This document shows, piece after piece, positions 46,391 to 55,118 of a DNA stretch of 64,000 bases. The notes under the pieces were generated by a model. The model saw only the letters and a program-made list of their open reading frames with translations. It did not search any database and had not been told where the DNA came from. The stretch lies in contig OZ241377.1 in NCBI GenBank assembly GCA_965200615.1, positions 4,774,001 through 4,838,000 of the forward strand. Reading direction: 5' to 3'. This DNA is from Bin5 sp965200615 (GTDB lineage Bacteria > Chloroflexota > Anaerolineae > Caldilineales > Caldilineaceae). The first letter of the stretch is position 1; every line of letters begins with the position of its first letter. Made by a program: the position numbers and the translations under genes.

Positions 46391-47864
46391 TTACTCCTGC
46401 AGCGGGAGATCGATGCGCACGGTTGTGCCGCGGCCAAGGCCGTCGCTGGAAACGGAAACCGTGCCCCCGTGCGCCTCGACGACCGCCCGCGTAATGGCCA
46501 GCCCCAGGCCCGCGCCCCCTGTACGGCGACTGCGAGATTGATCGGCGCGGTAGAAGCGCTCCACAACGTGGGGCAGGTCGGCGGAACTGATCCCCGCGCC
46601 GTCGTCGGTTACGGAAATCGTGAGTTGCCCCCCCCCCCTCTTCGATGGTTGCGGCGATCTCGACCCGGCCGCCGGCCTGCGTATGGCGGAGGGCGTTGTC
46701 CAGCACGTTGCCGAGCGCCTGGCTCATACGCATCGGGTCCAGGTTGAAGTCCGGCGGGTCGGGGGGCAGCTGCAGCGAGAGCGCGATCCGGTCCATCTCC
46801 GCCTGTTGCTGCCAGCGCGCCAGCTCGGCGGTGAGCAGCTGATCGATGGCGCAGGGTTCAACGGTGAGCTGCAGATCGTCCGACTCGGTTTCGGCGAGCC
46901 AGCCGAGATCGCGCACGAGGTTGCCCAGCATATCGATCTCCTGAACAATCCGGTCGGCGGCCTGTGACGGGGATTGCAGGCCCTTGCGCAGCGCGTGGGC
47001 CTCGAGACGGATGATGCTGAGGGGCGTGCTCAGCTCGTGGGAGACATCATTGAGCAGGCGGTTGCGCAGGTCGCGTTGCGTCTGCAGGGCGGTCGTCATC
47101 TTGTTGAAAGCGCTGCTCATCTGCCCCAGCTCGTCGGAGGAGGTGACCGGGAGCAGGGCGGTGTCCCCGCGTTGAGCAACCGTGCGGAAGGCCTGGGTCA
47201 GGGCGGTAACGGGGGTGGAGATGCGCTTGGAGAGCCAGGCCGCCAGCAGGAGGGCAATGGCGACGGTCAGCAGCCCGCCGGTGACGGTGGTGTAGAGCAG
47301 GCCCCGGACAAAGTTGCGCGATTCGGTCGCGCCGAACTCCTGATAGAAATCCAGGATGGCATAACCCACCGCCCGGCGAGCGTTGAAGCCGGATACACTG
47401 ACAACCTGCTCACCAGCGACTTGTCCATTCAACTCGGGCGCGGCCTGGTCCTGAAGCAGATCGGAGAGATCGTCGTACAGTTCATAGCCGTCGCCAACGT
47501 CGAGGAATACACGGATTTTATCTTCGCCGATCCTCTTGTGGAACAGGACATAGTGCTCCCCTTCCACACTGTCTTGCACAGTGTCTTCGATGCGTCGCAC
47601 TTCTTCCCGGCTTGAACCGGCGGGAGGCCCTGCGCCTGCCCCTGCGTCGGACACCGTGACGACGAGCGTTTCCCAGCCGTCGGAGTAGGTGTAGGACTGG
47701 CCCAGCTTTTGGGCGACGAGATTGGCCACTTTGCTGCTGAGCTCGCCGCCGAACGTGTCCAGCCGGTCCAGCGTGGCATAGTATCCGATGCCGACGCTGA
47801 GGGAAACGGCGAACAGAATCAGCAGGACAAAGGCCCCCAGAAAACGCCAGTATAACGACATCAT
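46391..47864 (-). CDS. HAMP-containing sensor histidine kinase, frameshifted at a C11 run
   Basis: Two membrane helices (about 8-29 and 190-210) flank a ~160-residue extracellular sensor. A HAMP segment, the phosphoacceptor H276 in NDVSHELSTPLS and the ATP-binding N box (NVLDNALRHT) follow. The first frame then leaves sense after EEGGG. In the next frame the G boxes continue correctly: VTDDGAGISSADLPHV, RTGGAGLGLAITRAVVEAHG and a stop at 46391. The switch lies in the C11 run at 46628-46638 (G on the coding strand); ten would restore about 490 residues. It overlaps the response regulator gene by four bases. Confidence 0.85.
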
Positions 47865-48538
47865 TCATCCCTGGTTACGAAGCGGTAGCCGGAGCCGTAG
47901 ACGGTCTGTATCGGCTGGAACCCGTCTGCGGCGATCTGTTTGCGCAGACGGAAGATGTGGTTATCGATGGAGCGGTCATAGGCGTCGAAATCGTCATCGA
48001 AGGCGAGCGCGATCAGCTGGTTCCGCGTCAGCACCTGGTTCGGATGACGCATGAATGCAGCCAGCAGAAGGTAGAGCGTGCGGCTCAGACTGACCGGCTC
48101 TTCGTCAACCGTGACGCGCCGCGTCGTCTCGTCGATGGTGATGCGGCCGTGGCGCAGGCGCTGCTGGACCTTGTCGTGGACGCGGCGCAACACCGCCTTG
48201 GCGCGTGCGGCAACCTCCTCGGGGTCGAAGGGTTTGACGACATAGTCGTCGGCGCCGGTGTCGAGGCCTTTGGTGCGGTCGGCGAGGGCTGCCCTGGCTG
48301 TGAGCATGATGATCGGAACATCCGATTCGCGGCGCAGGATGCGGCAGAGCTCCATGCCGCTGAGGCGGGGGAGCATCAGGTCGAGCACAATCAGGTCGGG
48401 GGCAAGGCTGCGGGCAAGGTTGAGGCCGGTCCTGCCGTCATGGGCGACTTCGACCGCGAATCCCTCTTCCTCCAGGAATACTTTCAGCCAGTTCGCGATG
48501 GTTGTGTCGTCTTCGACGATCAGGATGAGGTGAGTCAC
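47861..48538 (-). CDS. OmpR/PhoB-family response regulator
   Basis: A 225-residue two-component regulator. The receiver domain has the acidic pair in ILIVEDD, phosphoacceptor Asp53 in VLDLMLP, the Thr in MLTARAA and Lys in DDYVVKPFDP. The C-terminal winged helix (NQVLTRNQLIALAF, RSIDNHIFRLRKQI, VYGSGYRFV) binds DNA. The start is GTG. The gene overlaps the kinase gene (ATGA-type) and heads a minus-strand series of module-bearing exported proteins, its most likely targets. A short inverted repeat lies 57 bases upstream of the start. Confidence 0.93.
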   Translation of the reverse strand: MTHLILIVEDDTTIANWLKVFLEEEGFAVEVAHDGRTGLNLARSLAPDLIVLDLMLPRLSGMELCRILRRESDVPIIMLTARAALADRTKGLDTGADDYVVKPFDPEEVAARAKAVLRRVHDKVQQRLRHGRITIDETTRRVTVDEEPVSLSRTLYLLLAAFMRHPNQVLTRNQLIALAFDDDFDAYDRSIDNHIFRLRKQIAADGFQPIQTVYGSGYRFVTRDE

Positions 48539-48594
48539 TGTTCATTCTCGCAATGGACCCATGGGGAGCTCTCCCTTGCACAGTCAATAATATA

Positions 48595-48608
48595 CGCGAG
48601 ATGTCGCG
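48595..48608. promoter_or_regulatory. Inverted repeat upstream of the response regulator
   Basis: CGCGA-GATG-TCGCG is a perfect 5-bp-arm dyad in an AT-rich context between the regulator gene and a divergent DUF2442 gene. It could be an operator or part of the promoter; evidence is position only. Confidence 0.25.
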
Positions 48609-48790
48609 AAAATATCTCAAATCGAGACAAATTCGGTCAGCGGTCCCATCTGCATTCTTGAAATACACAAGATCTGGTCTCATTTGGGATCTGCATCAGG
48701 TGTATAATTCCCATCTGTTTTCTTGCGAGATTACGAAATCGGACGTAGACTTACAGAAGCGAGGAGGCGTCTGAGGTAAAGGAATTCAAT

Positions 48791-49111
48791 ATGACAACCC
48801 AACCTGAATTGCCGCCCTACCAAGTAGGATACGACTTCCCTTGGATTACAGAAGTCACCCCCCTTTCACACTACAGAATTCGCCTCCAATACTCCGACGG
48901 AGTAACTGGCGAAATCGACCTGTCCGATTGCTCCAAAATGGAGATATTCTCCGAATGGCAAACCCCTGGCGCCTTTGAGAAAGTCAAAATCGGGGAATAC
49001 GGCGAAGTGTGGTGGTCTGATATCGCAAGCCTGTGTCCGGATTCCCTATACCTCGAGTTGACGGGAAAAGAGTTTGAGGAAGTTTCCTCCCCGCATAGCG
49101 TATGGGAATAA
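48791..49111 (+). CDS. DUF2442 domain protein
   Basis: A 106-residue protein matching the DUF2442 pattern. It has a beta-strand start (ITEVTPLSHYRIRLQYSDGV), then EIDLSDCSKMEIFSEW, then KVKIGEYGEVWWSDIASLCP with DSLYLEL near the end. DUF2442 proteins are small, of unknown function, often paired with DUF4160 proteins in toxin-antitoxin-like or mobile contexts. A DUF4160-like frame follows immediately here, which supports the pairing. The last 15 residues extend a little beyond the usual family end. Confidence 0.75.
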   Translation: MTTQPELPPYQVGYDFPWITEVTPLSHYRIRLQYSDGVTGEIDLSDCSKMEIFSEWQTPGAFEKVKIGEYGEVWWSDIASLCPDSLYLELTGKEFEEVSSPHSVWE

Positions 49112-49123
49112 TTGCCCACCTGA

Positions 49124-49363
49124 GTCCAATATGACATACGCTTCCTGATCTACCCGCGAGAATCCCACAATCTTCCCCATTGCCACGTAACCCACAAAGG
49201 GAAAAAGGCGGTAATGGACCTCGAAAACATCTCCTTTATCCGTGGGAGACTAGACCCCAGGGCAGAAAGACGCGCCCTGAACTACGTGCGAAACAACCAG
49301 GAAAAATTCCTCGATGCCTGGCGCACTATGCGAGCAGGAAAACACCCCGAAGCGTTTGACTGA
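49124..49363 (+). pseudogene. DUF4160-like protein lacking a normal start
   Basis: After an in-frame stop at 49121-49123 the frame reads QYDIRFLIYPRESHNLPHCH, VTHKGKKAVMDLENISFIRG, and RALNYVRNNQEKFLDAWRTM to TGA 49361. The strand 'RFLIYPRESHNLPHCHV' corresponds to the DUF4160 'FYSNEHxPPHxHV' block and the helix to its C-terminus. No ATG, GTG or TTG precedes the conserved part; the first ATG is at 49214. Either the N-terminus was lost or a rare start codon is used. It sits 12 bases after the DUF2442 gene, the usual partner. Confidence 0.5.
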
Positions 49364-49639
49364 CACATCCCCCCAATCCGTTCCGAGCCCTGCCTGCCCT
49401 GCAGCACAAATCACAGTTCAGACAACCCCGTAAAACCAAAACCGCAAAGGCGTTCTCCGCGTCCCTACTCTCCACCGGCCCCAGTGCGTAATCCAACGCG
49501 TAGCAGCCATCCCCACGCAGCCTCTCTTCGATCTGAAATTTTGCCCCGCCCTGACATATTTGCGACACGTTTCACCTCTATCATTAGCAGTGTATGAGGG
49601 ACAGGCCCTCTAATAACCTATAGTGAAACGAGGTGAAAA

Positions 49640-49858
49640 ATGAGAGGCAAGGGAACGAAGTGGAGAATGGCGCATATGCTGGCAATACTGGTACTCATCG
49701 TCACGATGATGGTAGCCGTCGGCTGTTCCCGGAGAGGGCAGAGCGGCGCCGACCAGAGTGCAGGCAATGTTACGGAGAGCCGCGGCGAAGGCAGCGAACA
49801 CGGCAGCGGCGGTGAAGGCAGTGAGAGCGGTGGCAAAGGCAGCGAAGGCGGCGGCTAA
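49640..49858 (+). CDS. Small Gly/Ser/Glu-rich lipoprotein
   Basis: A 72-residue product: signal LAILVLIVTMMVAVGC with Cys at residue 29, then a low-complexity tail of repeated G-E/K-G-S-E units (GEGSEHGSGGEGSESGGKGS). GAGGTGA lies about 5 bases before the ATG. The tail looks like a flexible spacer on the outside of the membrane. A strong terminator hairpin follows 73 bases after the stop, which supports a real monocistronic gene. Confidence 0.6.
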   Translation: MRGKGTKWRMAHMLAILVLIVTMMVAVGCSRRGQSGADQSAGNVTESRGEGSEHGSGGEGSESGGKGSEGGG

Positions 49859-49931
49859 AAACCGCAAGACCCTGTGACGCCCTCAAGTCGGAAACGAGCG
49901 GTCGTTACACTGTCAGCCGGGTAAGAACAGG

Positions 49932-49957
49932 CGCGGCGCCCCGGATGGGGCGCCGCG
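49932..49957 (+). terminator. Strong intrinsic-terminator-like hairpin
   Basis: CGCGGCGCCCC, loop GGAT, GGGGCGCCGCG: a perfect 11-bp GC-rich stem followed by TTTGCATTGTT. The T tract is short, so it may also act as an mRNA-stabilising hairpin. It lies between the small lipoprotein gene and a minus-strand relic. Confidence 0.7.
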
Positions 49958-49971
49958 TTTGCATTGTTCCA

Positions 49972-50186
49972 TTATGGGGATGGGCGTAGCCATTTGCGCT
50001 CGTAACCGTGCCGAAAGTCATGGACCTCAAATACCAGCCGCGACTCTGACGTAATGCCGGGAACATCTCCGACGAGCGTGATCGTGTTCTCTAATGTCGA
50101 TATGCGCGGCCGGTACGTCCGAGACGGTATCGGTCAACGTATCACCCGGCCTGACAGGCTCTACCGAACCGCATTGACTGACCTCA
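49972..50186 (-). pseudogene. Collapsed relic of a module protein
   Basis: The minus strand reads EVSQCGSVEPVRPGDTLTDT, VSDVPAAHIDI (the start of a first module) and then, after a frame change, ENTITLVGDVPGITSESRLV, FEVHDFRHGYER (the end of a last module) to a stop at 49972. Everything between, at least 90 residues of a module and any whole modules, is missing. Recombination or deletion between a first and a last module would produce this. Confidence 0.55.
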
Positions 50187-50209
50187 TCCTCCAAACTCAA
50201 CCACCGGAT

Positions 50210-50929
50210 CTATCTCTCAATCGTGAACGACACCCGCAGCATCGCTCCTGCCTCTACCTCGGCAACATTGTTCTCCATCGGAAAGGCCGCCCGGCTTATG
50301 AAGTCGGACCAGGAGGAAGCTCTGCATTGAGGAGCGCTTATCTCCTCGGAAACAGCGATGACCTCCTCCCCAAGAGACAGGCCCAACAAACGAGAAAGAC
50401 GGCCTGCCCGCATCTTGGCATCGGCGAACGCATCCAGAATCGCTCCCTCCTCAAGAGCGTAGCAGTCTTCCACGATGAACGTAACCTGCGTGGACAGCAG
50501 CGCCGGCGCCTGCTGTCTTTGCAACGCCTTATGCAGCTCCTGCAGGAATTCCTGCAGGCCGCCGGGGTCGTCATGGACAAAGGAGATTTCACTCGTCGGG
50601 TGGGTGGGGGCGAAGAAGCTGTAGACGAGGTGTTTGATCTCCACCGTCTCTTCTCTTATCCCTCTTTCCAGCAACAGGTTACGGACATTTTCAACTTTCT
50701 CCGATTCGACTATGGGCATGTCATTTCCAACGCCTGGAAAACCGGGTTGGGAACCCAGAGTCAGATAGACTCGCGCGGCATCAGGTGGCGCGGAAGCGTA
50801 TCCATAGCCGGTGACGGTAATGCCGGGCCGTCCATCAACATCCTCTTCCAATGCAGGTGCCGCGTAGCCATTTACGGGAGCAAAGAGGCAGGCCAGCACG
50901 ATGAGCGAATTGATCAGGATCTTGTTCAT
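50210..50929 (-). CDS. SIMPL domain (DUF541) exported protein
   Basis: A 239-residue protein with a signal peptide (MNKILINSLIVLACLFAPVN, cleavage near YAA) and AGGAGA before the ATG. The SIMPL pattern is seen in ITVTGYGYASAPPDAARVYL at the mature N-terminus, the middle ALEEGAILDAFADAKMRAGR helix and the closing strand MLRVSFTIER. SIMPL proteins are secreted or periplasmic, of poorly known function, with the prototype linked to IRAK-related signalling in mammals and BP26 in Brucella. It may be transcribed with no neighbour: the next minus gene upstream ends 155 bases away. Confidence 0.85.
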   Translation of the reverse strand: MNKILINSLIVLACLFAPVNGYAAPALEEDVDGRPGITVTGYGYASAPPDAARVYLTLGSQPGFPGVGNDMPIVESEKVENVRNLLLERGIREETVEIKHLVYSFFAPTHPTSEISFVHDDPGGLQEFLQELHKALQRQQAPALLSTQVTFIVEDCYALEEGAILDAFADAKMRAGRLSRLLGLSLGEEVIAVSEEISAPQCRASSWSDFISRAAFPMENNVAEVEAGAMLRVSFTIER

Positions 50930-51083
50930 CAGTTTCTCCTCTCAACTATCGGCGTACATCCGACAAAGTGCCAAAAAGGATAGAATGGGTGGGCGTATAG
51001 TGAGTCACGAAAAGTTTAGCACGAACTAAGATTTATGCTTGAACGATTCACCAAAACGGATGTGAGCGGCAAACGGGCGTCAA

Positions 51084-51974
51084 TCACCTGTTGCGCGGTT
51101 GAATGAGCCAGAGGTAGGCGTCCTCGACAGTCGGGGAAGCCGGGACTGCATCGGCAGTGGGTTTTTCTTCCGCCAGCACTCGATAGTGGGTTCCCTGCTC
51201 CATGTGGGTGATGGCCACCACCTGCAAATCCTCTCGCGCCTGCACTGCCCCGGTCCACCGTCGTAAACGCCCAGACGCGGCCGGCCGTCGTCTGCAGCAA
51301 CGTCTGGATATTGCCGTGAAAGCGCAGTTGCCCGCGGTCGAGCACCGCAAGACACGAGCAGGTCTGGGCGATATCCTCGGTGATATGGGAGGACAGCAGC
51401 ACCAGCGCCCCTGAGCCAGCTCGACGAGCAGATTGCGGAAGCGCACCCGTTCTTGGGGGTCCAGGCCGGCGGTCGGCTCGTCGACGATGAGGAGTTTGGG
51501 ATTGCCGATAAGCGCCTGCGCTACGCCCAGCCGCCGCTTCATGCCTCCCGAGTAGGCCCTGATCTTGCGGCCCGCCGCGTCGCTCAATCCGGTCAACTCC
51601 AGCATTTCCCCGATCTGCCGGCCGCGCTCTTCTGCAGGAACTCTCTTCAAGGCAGCCACAAAGGCCAGGAACTCGTGTGCAGAGAGATTGTCGTACATCT
51701 GGATCTCTTGCGGCAGATAGCCAAGCTGTGCGCGGATCTTCCATTTCTGGCTGCGGTCATCGACCTTCCAGTCTCCTACGTAAGCGGCGCCGCTGGTGGG
51801 CTTTAGCAGAGTGGCCAGCACCCGCATCAGGGTTGTCTTGCCGGCGCCGTTCGGTCCAAGCAGGCCGAACATCCCCATTTCAATTGTGAGCGAAAGATGA
51901 TCGAGGGCAACCGTGTGTGTGCGGTAAAACTTCGAGCGGTAGACTTTGGTCAGGTCGTCGATCGTAATGTTCAT
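51084..51974 (-). CDS. ABC-2 type transporter ATPase, two compensating frameshifts
   Basis: From ATG 51974 the protein has Walker A GPNGAGKTT, signature YSGGMKRRLG and Walker B KLLIVDEP, followed by TAGLDPQE. After VELAQG the frame is lost. The next frame carries the expected ALVLLSSHITEDIAQTCSCL switch (His loop) and AVLDRGQLRFHGN. The first frame resumes at REDLQVVAITHMEQG and runs to the stop at 51084. Breaks map to a C4 run at 51408-51411 (one base missing) and a C4 run at 51248-51251 (one extra). Repaired length is about 297 residues. It powers the permease encoded just upstream. Confidence 0.8.
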   Translation of the reverse strand: MNITIDDLTKVYRSKFYRTHTVALDHLSLTIEMGMFGLLGPNGAGKTTLMRVLATLLKPTSGAAYVGDWKVDDRSQKWKIRAQLGYLPQEIQMYDNLSAHEFLAFVAALKRVPAEERGRQIGEMLELTGLSDAAGRKIRAYSGGMKRRLGVAQALIGNPKLLIVDEPTAGLDPQERVRFRNLLVELAQGRWCCCPPISPRISPRPARVLRCSTAGNCAFTAISRRCCRRRPAASGRLRRWTGAVQAREDLQVVAITHMEQGTHYRVLAEEKPTADAVPASPTVEDAYLWLIQPRNR

Positions 51975-52056
51975 CGTGTTCACACCGGCTTGAATTGAGG
52001 ACCGGCTCTGCGGCAAGTCTGCGTGCAGCAGTCGATAAGGGCCTGTCACCCGCCGC

Positions 52057-54474
52057 TCATGGGGCGGGCGTTCGCGCTTCCCCGGGTGTACAAGAGATTT
52101 CGGAGGGCGGCAGTTCATAGCCGAAACCGTCTTGCAGAGTCCGTCGCACCGCTTCTTCAGTAACGGGGCCGCCGCCGGGGGGATGCGCTTGCGCCAGCGC
52201 GGCGATCAGATCGGCCAGCGCGTCGCGCCCCAATTGGGACTTGAACCCGTTGAGCGCAATGACGAAATGGGCAAGCTGGCAGTTGCGGCGTTCTGCCCAG
52301 CTGCCTACAGGAGGTTGTTCCGACAAAAGGACCGAAGGAACAAAGGCGCCGGTGTTGCCGCGGCTTTCCGACTCAGGAAGGGCCAGGCCATTCCACCTGG
52401 AGAGCTCCGCCTCAACAAACGCCCGTTCTCCCGCTACGGTCAGCACAAGCTCGTGAGCAACGACAACCGCAAATGCCTGCAGGAGAGGCGCTGCGTCCGA
52501 CTGAGACTCCGGCTCCTCGTTCCAACGACCGTCTGGCGCCTGCGGATTTACGCCCCCCAAACTCTCCCGTATGCATCCCTGGTTTCCAGCGTCATCAGGG
52601 AGGCTACACGTTACGATAAAGCTTCGCAGGTTGCCGGACCTGCTCAACTCATTTCCTGGCCAGCGAACCTCATCTGAAAGCCAGGCGCGGCCTAGTTCGA
52701 CCGCAAGATTCAATGCAGCGGCGGCTGGCGGTGTATGCTCAGTCCGGACTTCAGGCGGAGCTGCGGAGGATGAATCAGAGACGGTCACAGATATCGAAGA
52801 ATAGTAGAAGCGGCTTTCAATCTCATTGGGGAATCCAATGAGAGATCCCCCTGTGGCTATGCCCTGGACATACGGCAGCTCAACCGCCTGGTACGCTGCG
52901 GGGGGAGAGGGATCGAGCCACTCGCCCAGGGCGCGGCGCAGTCGCAGAAGTTTTTGGGCGGTTGCCGTTGTCTGCTCAGTACTCAGCTTGCCTACCCACG
53001 TATCGCCTTCCTCAGAGGAATCGCGTCTGTACTCGCCTGCGGCCAGCAGGAGCTGCGGGGGCTTATCCCACGTGTAGATATCGACTCCACTGTCCTGTGC
53101 GATGACTGCCCCCGACGTCAGAACAGGGCCGTCCCGGTTGTTGAAAGAGATTCGGAGTTTATGGGCGTTTCCGGCGACATGCGGACCGGAAGACAAGGGC
53201 CATGCCAGCCAATCGCTGTCGCGCATCCATTGCAGCGCAGGTTCACTTACAAAACTGACGCGTTCTTTTCGAAATGAAGCCGGATTGTTCCCCGTTATGT
53301 TTGAGGCCAGTGTGTAATCCTCTCTCAGCAGGACAGGGACGCCCGTGTCCCTCAATTCCAATACAATGCCTTCATCAACCGGTACGGGCATCGGTAAGTT
53401 TTCAAGACGGATCAACTCACCGATGCGTTGGCTGGAAACCGATTTCCCGTCAACAGTCACCTCCGTTACGAGTAAACCGGGATTCAATGACAGTTCAACT
53501 GAATCATGCGTCGCGCCGGTTATGTTCTTCAGTCTCATTTTTGTGGAAGCCACCAGAATCCGGCCATTGAGTATGACGGCCTGCTCTACGGTGACGACCT
53601 CCCACGAATCGATCTGCTCGGCCGCAGGCGGGGGAACCAGACGCTGCGCGGCGTTGACGGAATAGTATTGCCAGGTCCCGCCCGCTGCGACGGCAGCCAG
53701 CAGCGCCAGACCGAAAAAGCCGCGCCGCCATTCGGGGGACCAGCCGGTTCTGCGGTCCAGCCGCGTATGACCGGCCATGGAAAGGACCAGCATAAGCGGG
53801 ATGCAGCCCAGATAAAACAGGAGGAAAGAGAGCAGCAAGGGACGCTCTGCCCCCAATCCGGCCACCGGATTCAGGTCCAGCGTCAGCAGGGTGAAGTTCA
53901 GCGGCGTCAGCAACGTGGCCGTGGGCATCAACAGGCCCAGCCAGGTGAGCGCGCTGACGGCGGCAACGGCTGCAGTCACCACATAGGCGTTGCGCGCCAG
54001 CAGCGCCAGGGCAATGACCGCGCCGGCGGCCGCCAGCGTGACCGGGAGGAGCAGTAGCAGATAGTAACCGTAGAGCGATACGACGTTGCCCGCGGGAACG
54101 GTTCCGGCAATGGTCAGAAACGCCAGCACGAGAAAGCCGGTGAGGGCGAGCGTGACGCACAGAACCAGGGCAACGCCGGCAAACTGGCTGAGAACCAGGA
54201 GGGGAAGCTCCAGAGGGGTTGTCCACAACCAGTCTTTGCGCGGCCCTTTATTCTGAACGATCAACGGGCTGATGAGCAGAGCCAGCAGCGGCAGCTGGAA
54301 GAACAGAATGTTGTTGCTGACGCGGACGACCAGCATGCCGCTCCCGCCGCTCAGGTTGTCAGTGAAGATTACGGTACCGGTCAGGGCCAGCATCAGAACC
54401 GCGTAGATTACAAAGGCGGAACGCCGGGCAAAAAGGGTGGCCCGCACGACGGTCAGATCGATGAAAAGTCTCAT
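52057..54474 (-). CDS. ABC-2 permease fused to an M1-aminopeptidase-like domain
   Basis: An 805-residue protein from ATG 54474, which overlaps the previous stop (ATGA). Residues ~15-320 form an ABC-2 permease-like bundle of about eight helices. The rest is extracytoplasmic: a beta-rich part starting ILNGRILVASTKMRLKNITG, like the N-terminal domain of M1 peptidases, then a helical part. At the position expected for HExxH I see VVAHELVLTVAGERAFVEAE, without the second His, so peptidase activity is doubtful. Combinations of ABC permease and M1 domains are known in export systems. The adjacent ATPase gene completes the transporter. Confidence 0.7.
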   Translation of the reverse strand: MRLFIDLTVVRATLFARRSAFVIYAVLMLALTGTVIFTDNLSGGSGMLVVRVSNNILFFQLPLLALLISPLIVQNKGPRKDWLWTTPLELPLLVLSQFAGVALVLCVTLALTGFLVLAFLTIAGTVPAGNVVSLYGYYLLLLLPVTLAAAGAVIALALLARNAYVVTAAVAAVSALTWLGLLMPTATLLTPLNFTLLTLDLNPVAGLGAERPLLLSFLLFYLGCIPLMLVLSMAGHTRLDRRTGWSPEWRRGFFGLALLAAVAAGGTWQYYSVNAAQRLVPPPAAEQIDSWEVVTVEQAVILNGRILVASTKMRLKNITGATHDSVELSLNPGLLVTEVTVDGKSVSSQRIGELIRLENLPMPVPVDEGIVLELRDTGVPVLLREDYTLASNITGNNPASFRKERVSFVSEPALQWMRDSDWLAWPLSSGPHVAGNAHKLRISFNNRDGPVLTSGAVIAQDSGVDIYTWDKPPQLLLAAGEYRRDSSEEGDTWVGKLSTEQTTATAQKLLRLRRALGEWLDPSPPAAYQAVELPYVQGIATGGSLIGFPNEIESRFYYSSISVTVSDSSSAAPPEVRTEHTPPAAAALNLAVELGRAWLSDEVRWPGNELSRSGNLRSFIVTCSLPDDAGNQGCIRESLGGVNPQAPDGRWNEEPESQSDAAPLLQAFAVVVAHELVLTVAGERAFVEAELSRWNGLALPESESRGNTGAFVPSVLLSEQPPVGSWAERRNCQLAHFVIALNGFKSQLGRDALADLIAALAQAHPPGGGPVTEEAVRRTLQDGFGYELPPSEISCTPGEARTPAP

Positions 54475-55093
54475 GCGTCTTCTCTGCCTGCGGACAGCAG
54501 CAGCTCCTCGTTGTTGACGAGACGGCATGCGTCGCCAATGAGAACGCCGGAAACGACGCAGAGGACCAGCCGGTTGGCCCACCAGGCCGGATGCTCGCTA
54601 TTCTCCGCTGCAAAATAGGTCAGGAATGGATAGAGCAGAGGAAGGCCCAACCAGGCGTGACGAAAGACCAGGCCGCTTCCCCATAGCAGGGTTACGCAGA
54701 AGCCGCCGCCGACCCAGGCGCGCAGGCGCAAACCGCTCCAAAGACCTGTCGCGCCGAACAACAACATCACCGGCAGCGCCGCCAGACCCAACTTCAACAG
54801 ATTGATCTGCGGCTGCCCTGCCAGTTGCCAGATGAAGAGAAGAACAGCCAGCCACGCAAGCAACGCGGCCATAAGCAGCACGGACAGCCGTTCAAGAGCT
54901 AGCCGACGGTGGGCGGCAACAGGACCTCTCCAAAAACGAAGCTCGAATAGAGATACGCAACCGCGAATGGCTGGCCGGTCTCTCTGGAAGGATAGAGCAG
55001 GACGGCAACAACAACGCCGAGAACGGGAAACAGAACCAACTGCGCCCGGTAAATGCGGAATTGGGACCAGACAGGCGGAGTCAAGGTCGGCAT
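54471..55093 (-). CDS. Short hydrophobic ABC-2 permease-like protein, frameshifted
   Basis: Two frames appear to be one gene. The first (55093-54899) has one helix (LVLFPVLGVVVAVLLYPS) and ends FVFGEVLLPPTVG. The second (from ATG 54881, open upstream) has four helices (MAALLAWLAVLLFIW, LAALPVMLLFGATG, FCVTLLWGSGL, LVLCVVSGVLIG). Adding one C at the GGG run 54911-54913 joins them through LLPPHRRLALERLSVLLMAA, giving about 207 residues. The stop overlaps the permease/M1 gene start, so they are translationally coupled. Function inferred from context only. Confidence 0.5.
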
Positions 55094-55118
55094 CCGGGAC
55101 TCGCTTTTGTAAGGCCGT

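Noticed and set aside
49326..49568. 80-codon minus-strand frame with several cysteines
   Set aside because: It overlaps the DUF4160-like frame, lacks a ribosome-binding site and matches no family I know.
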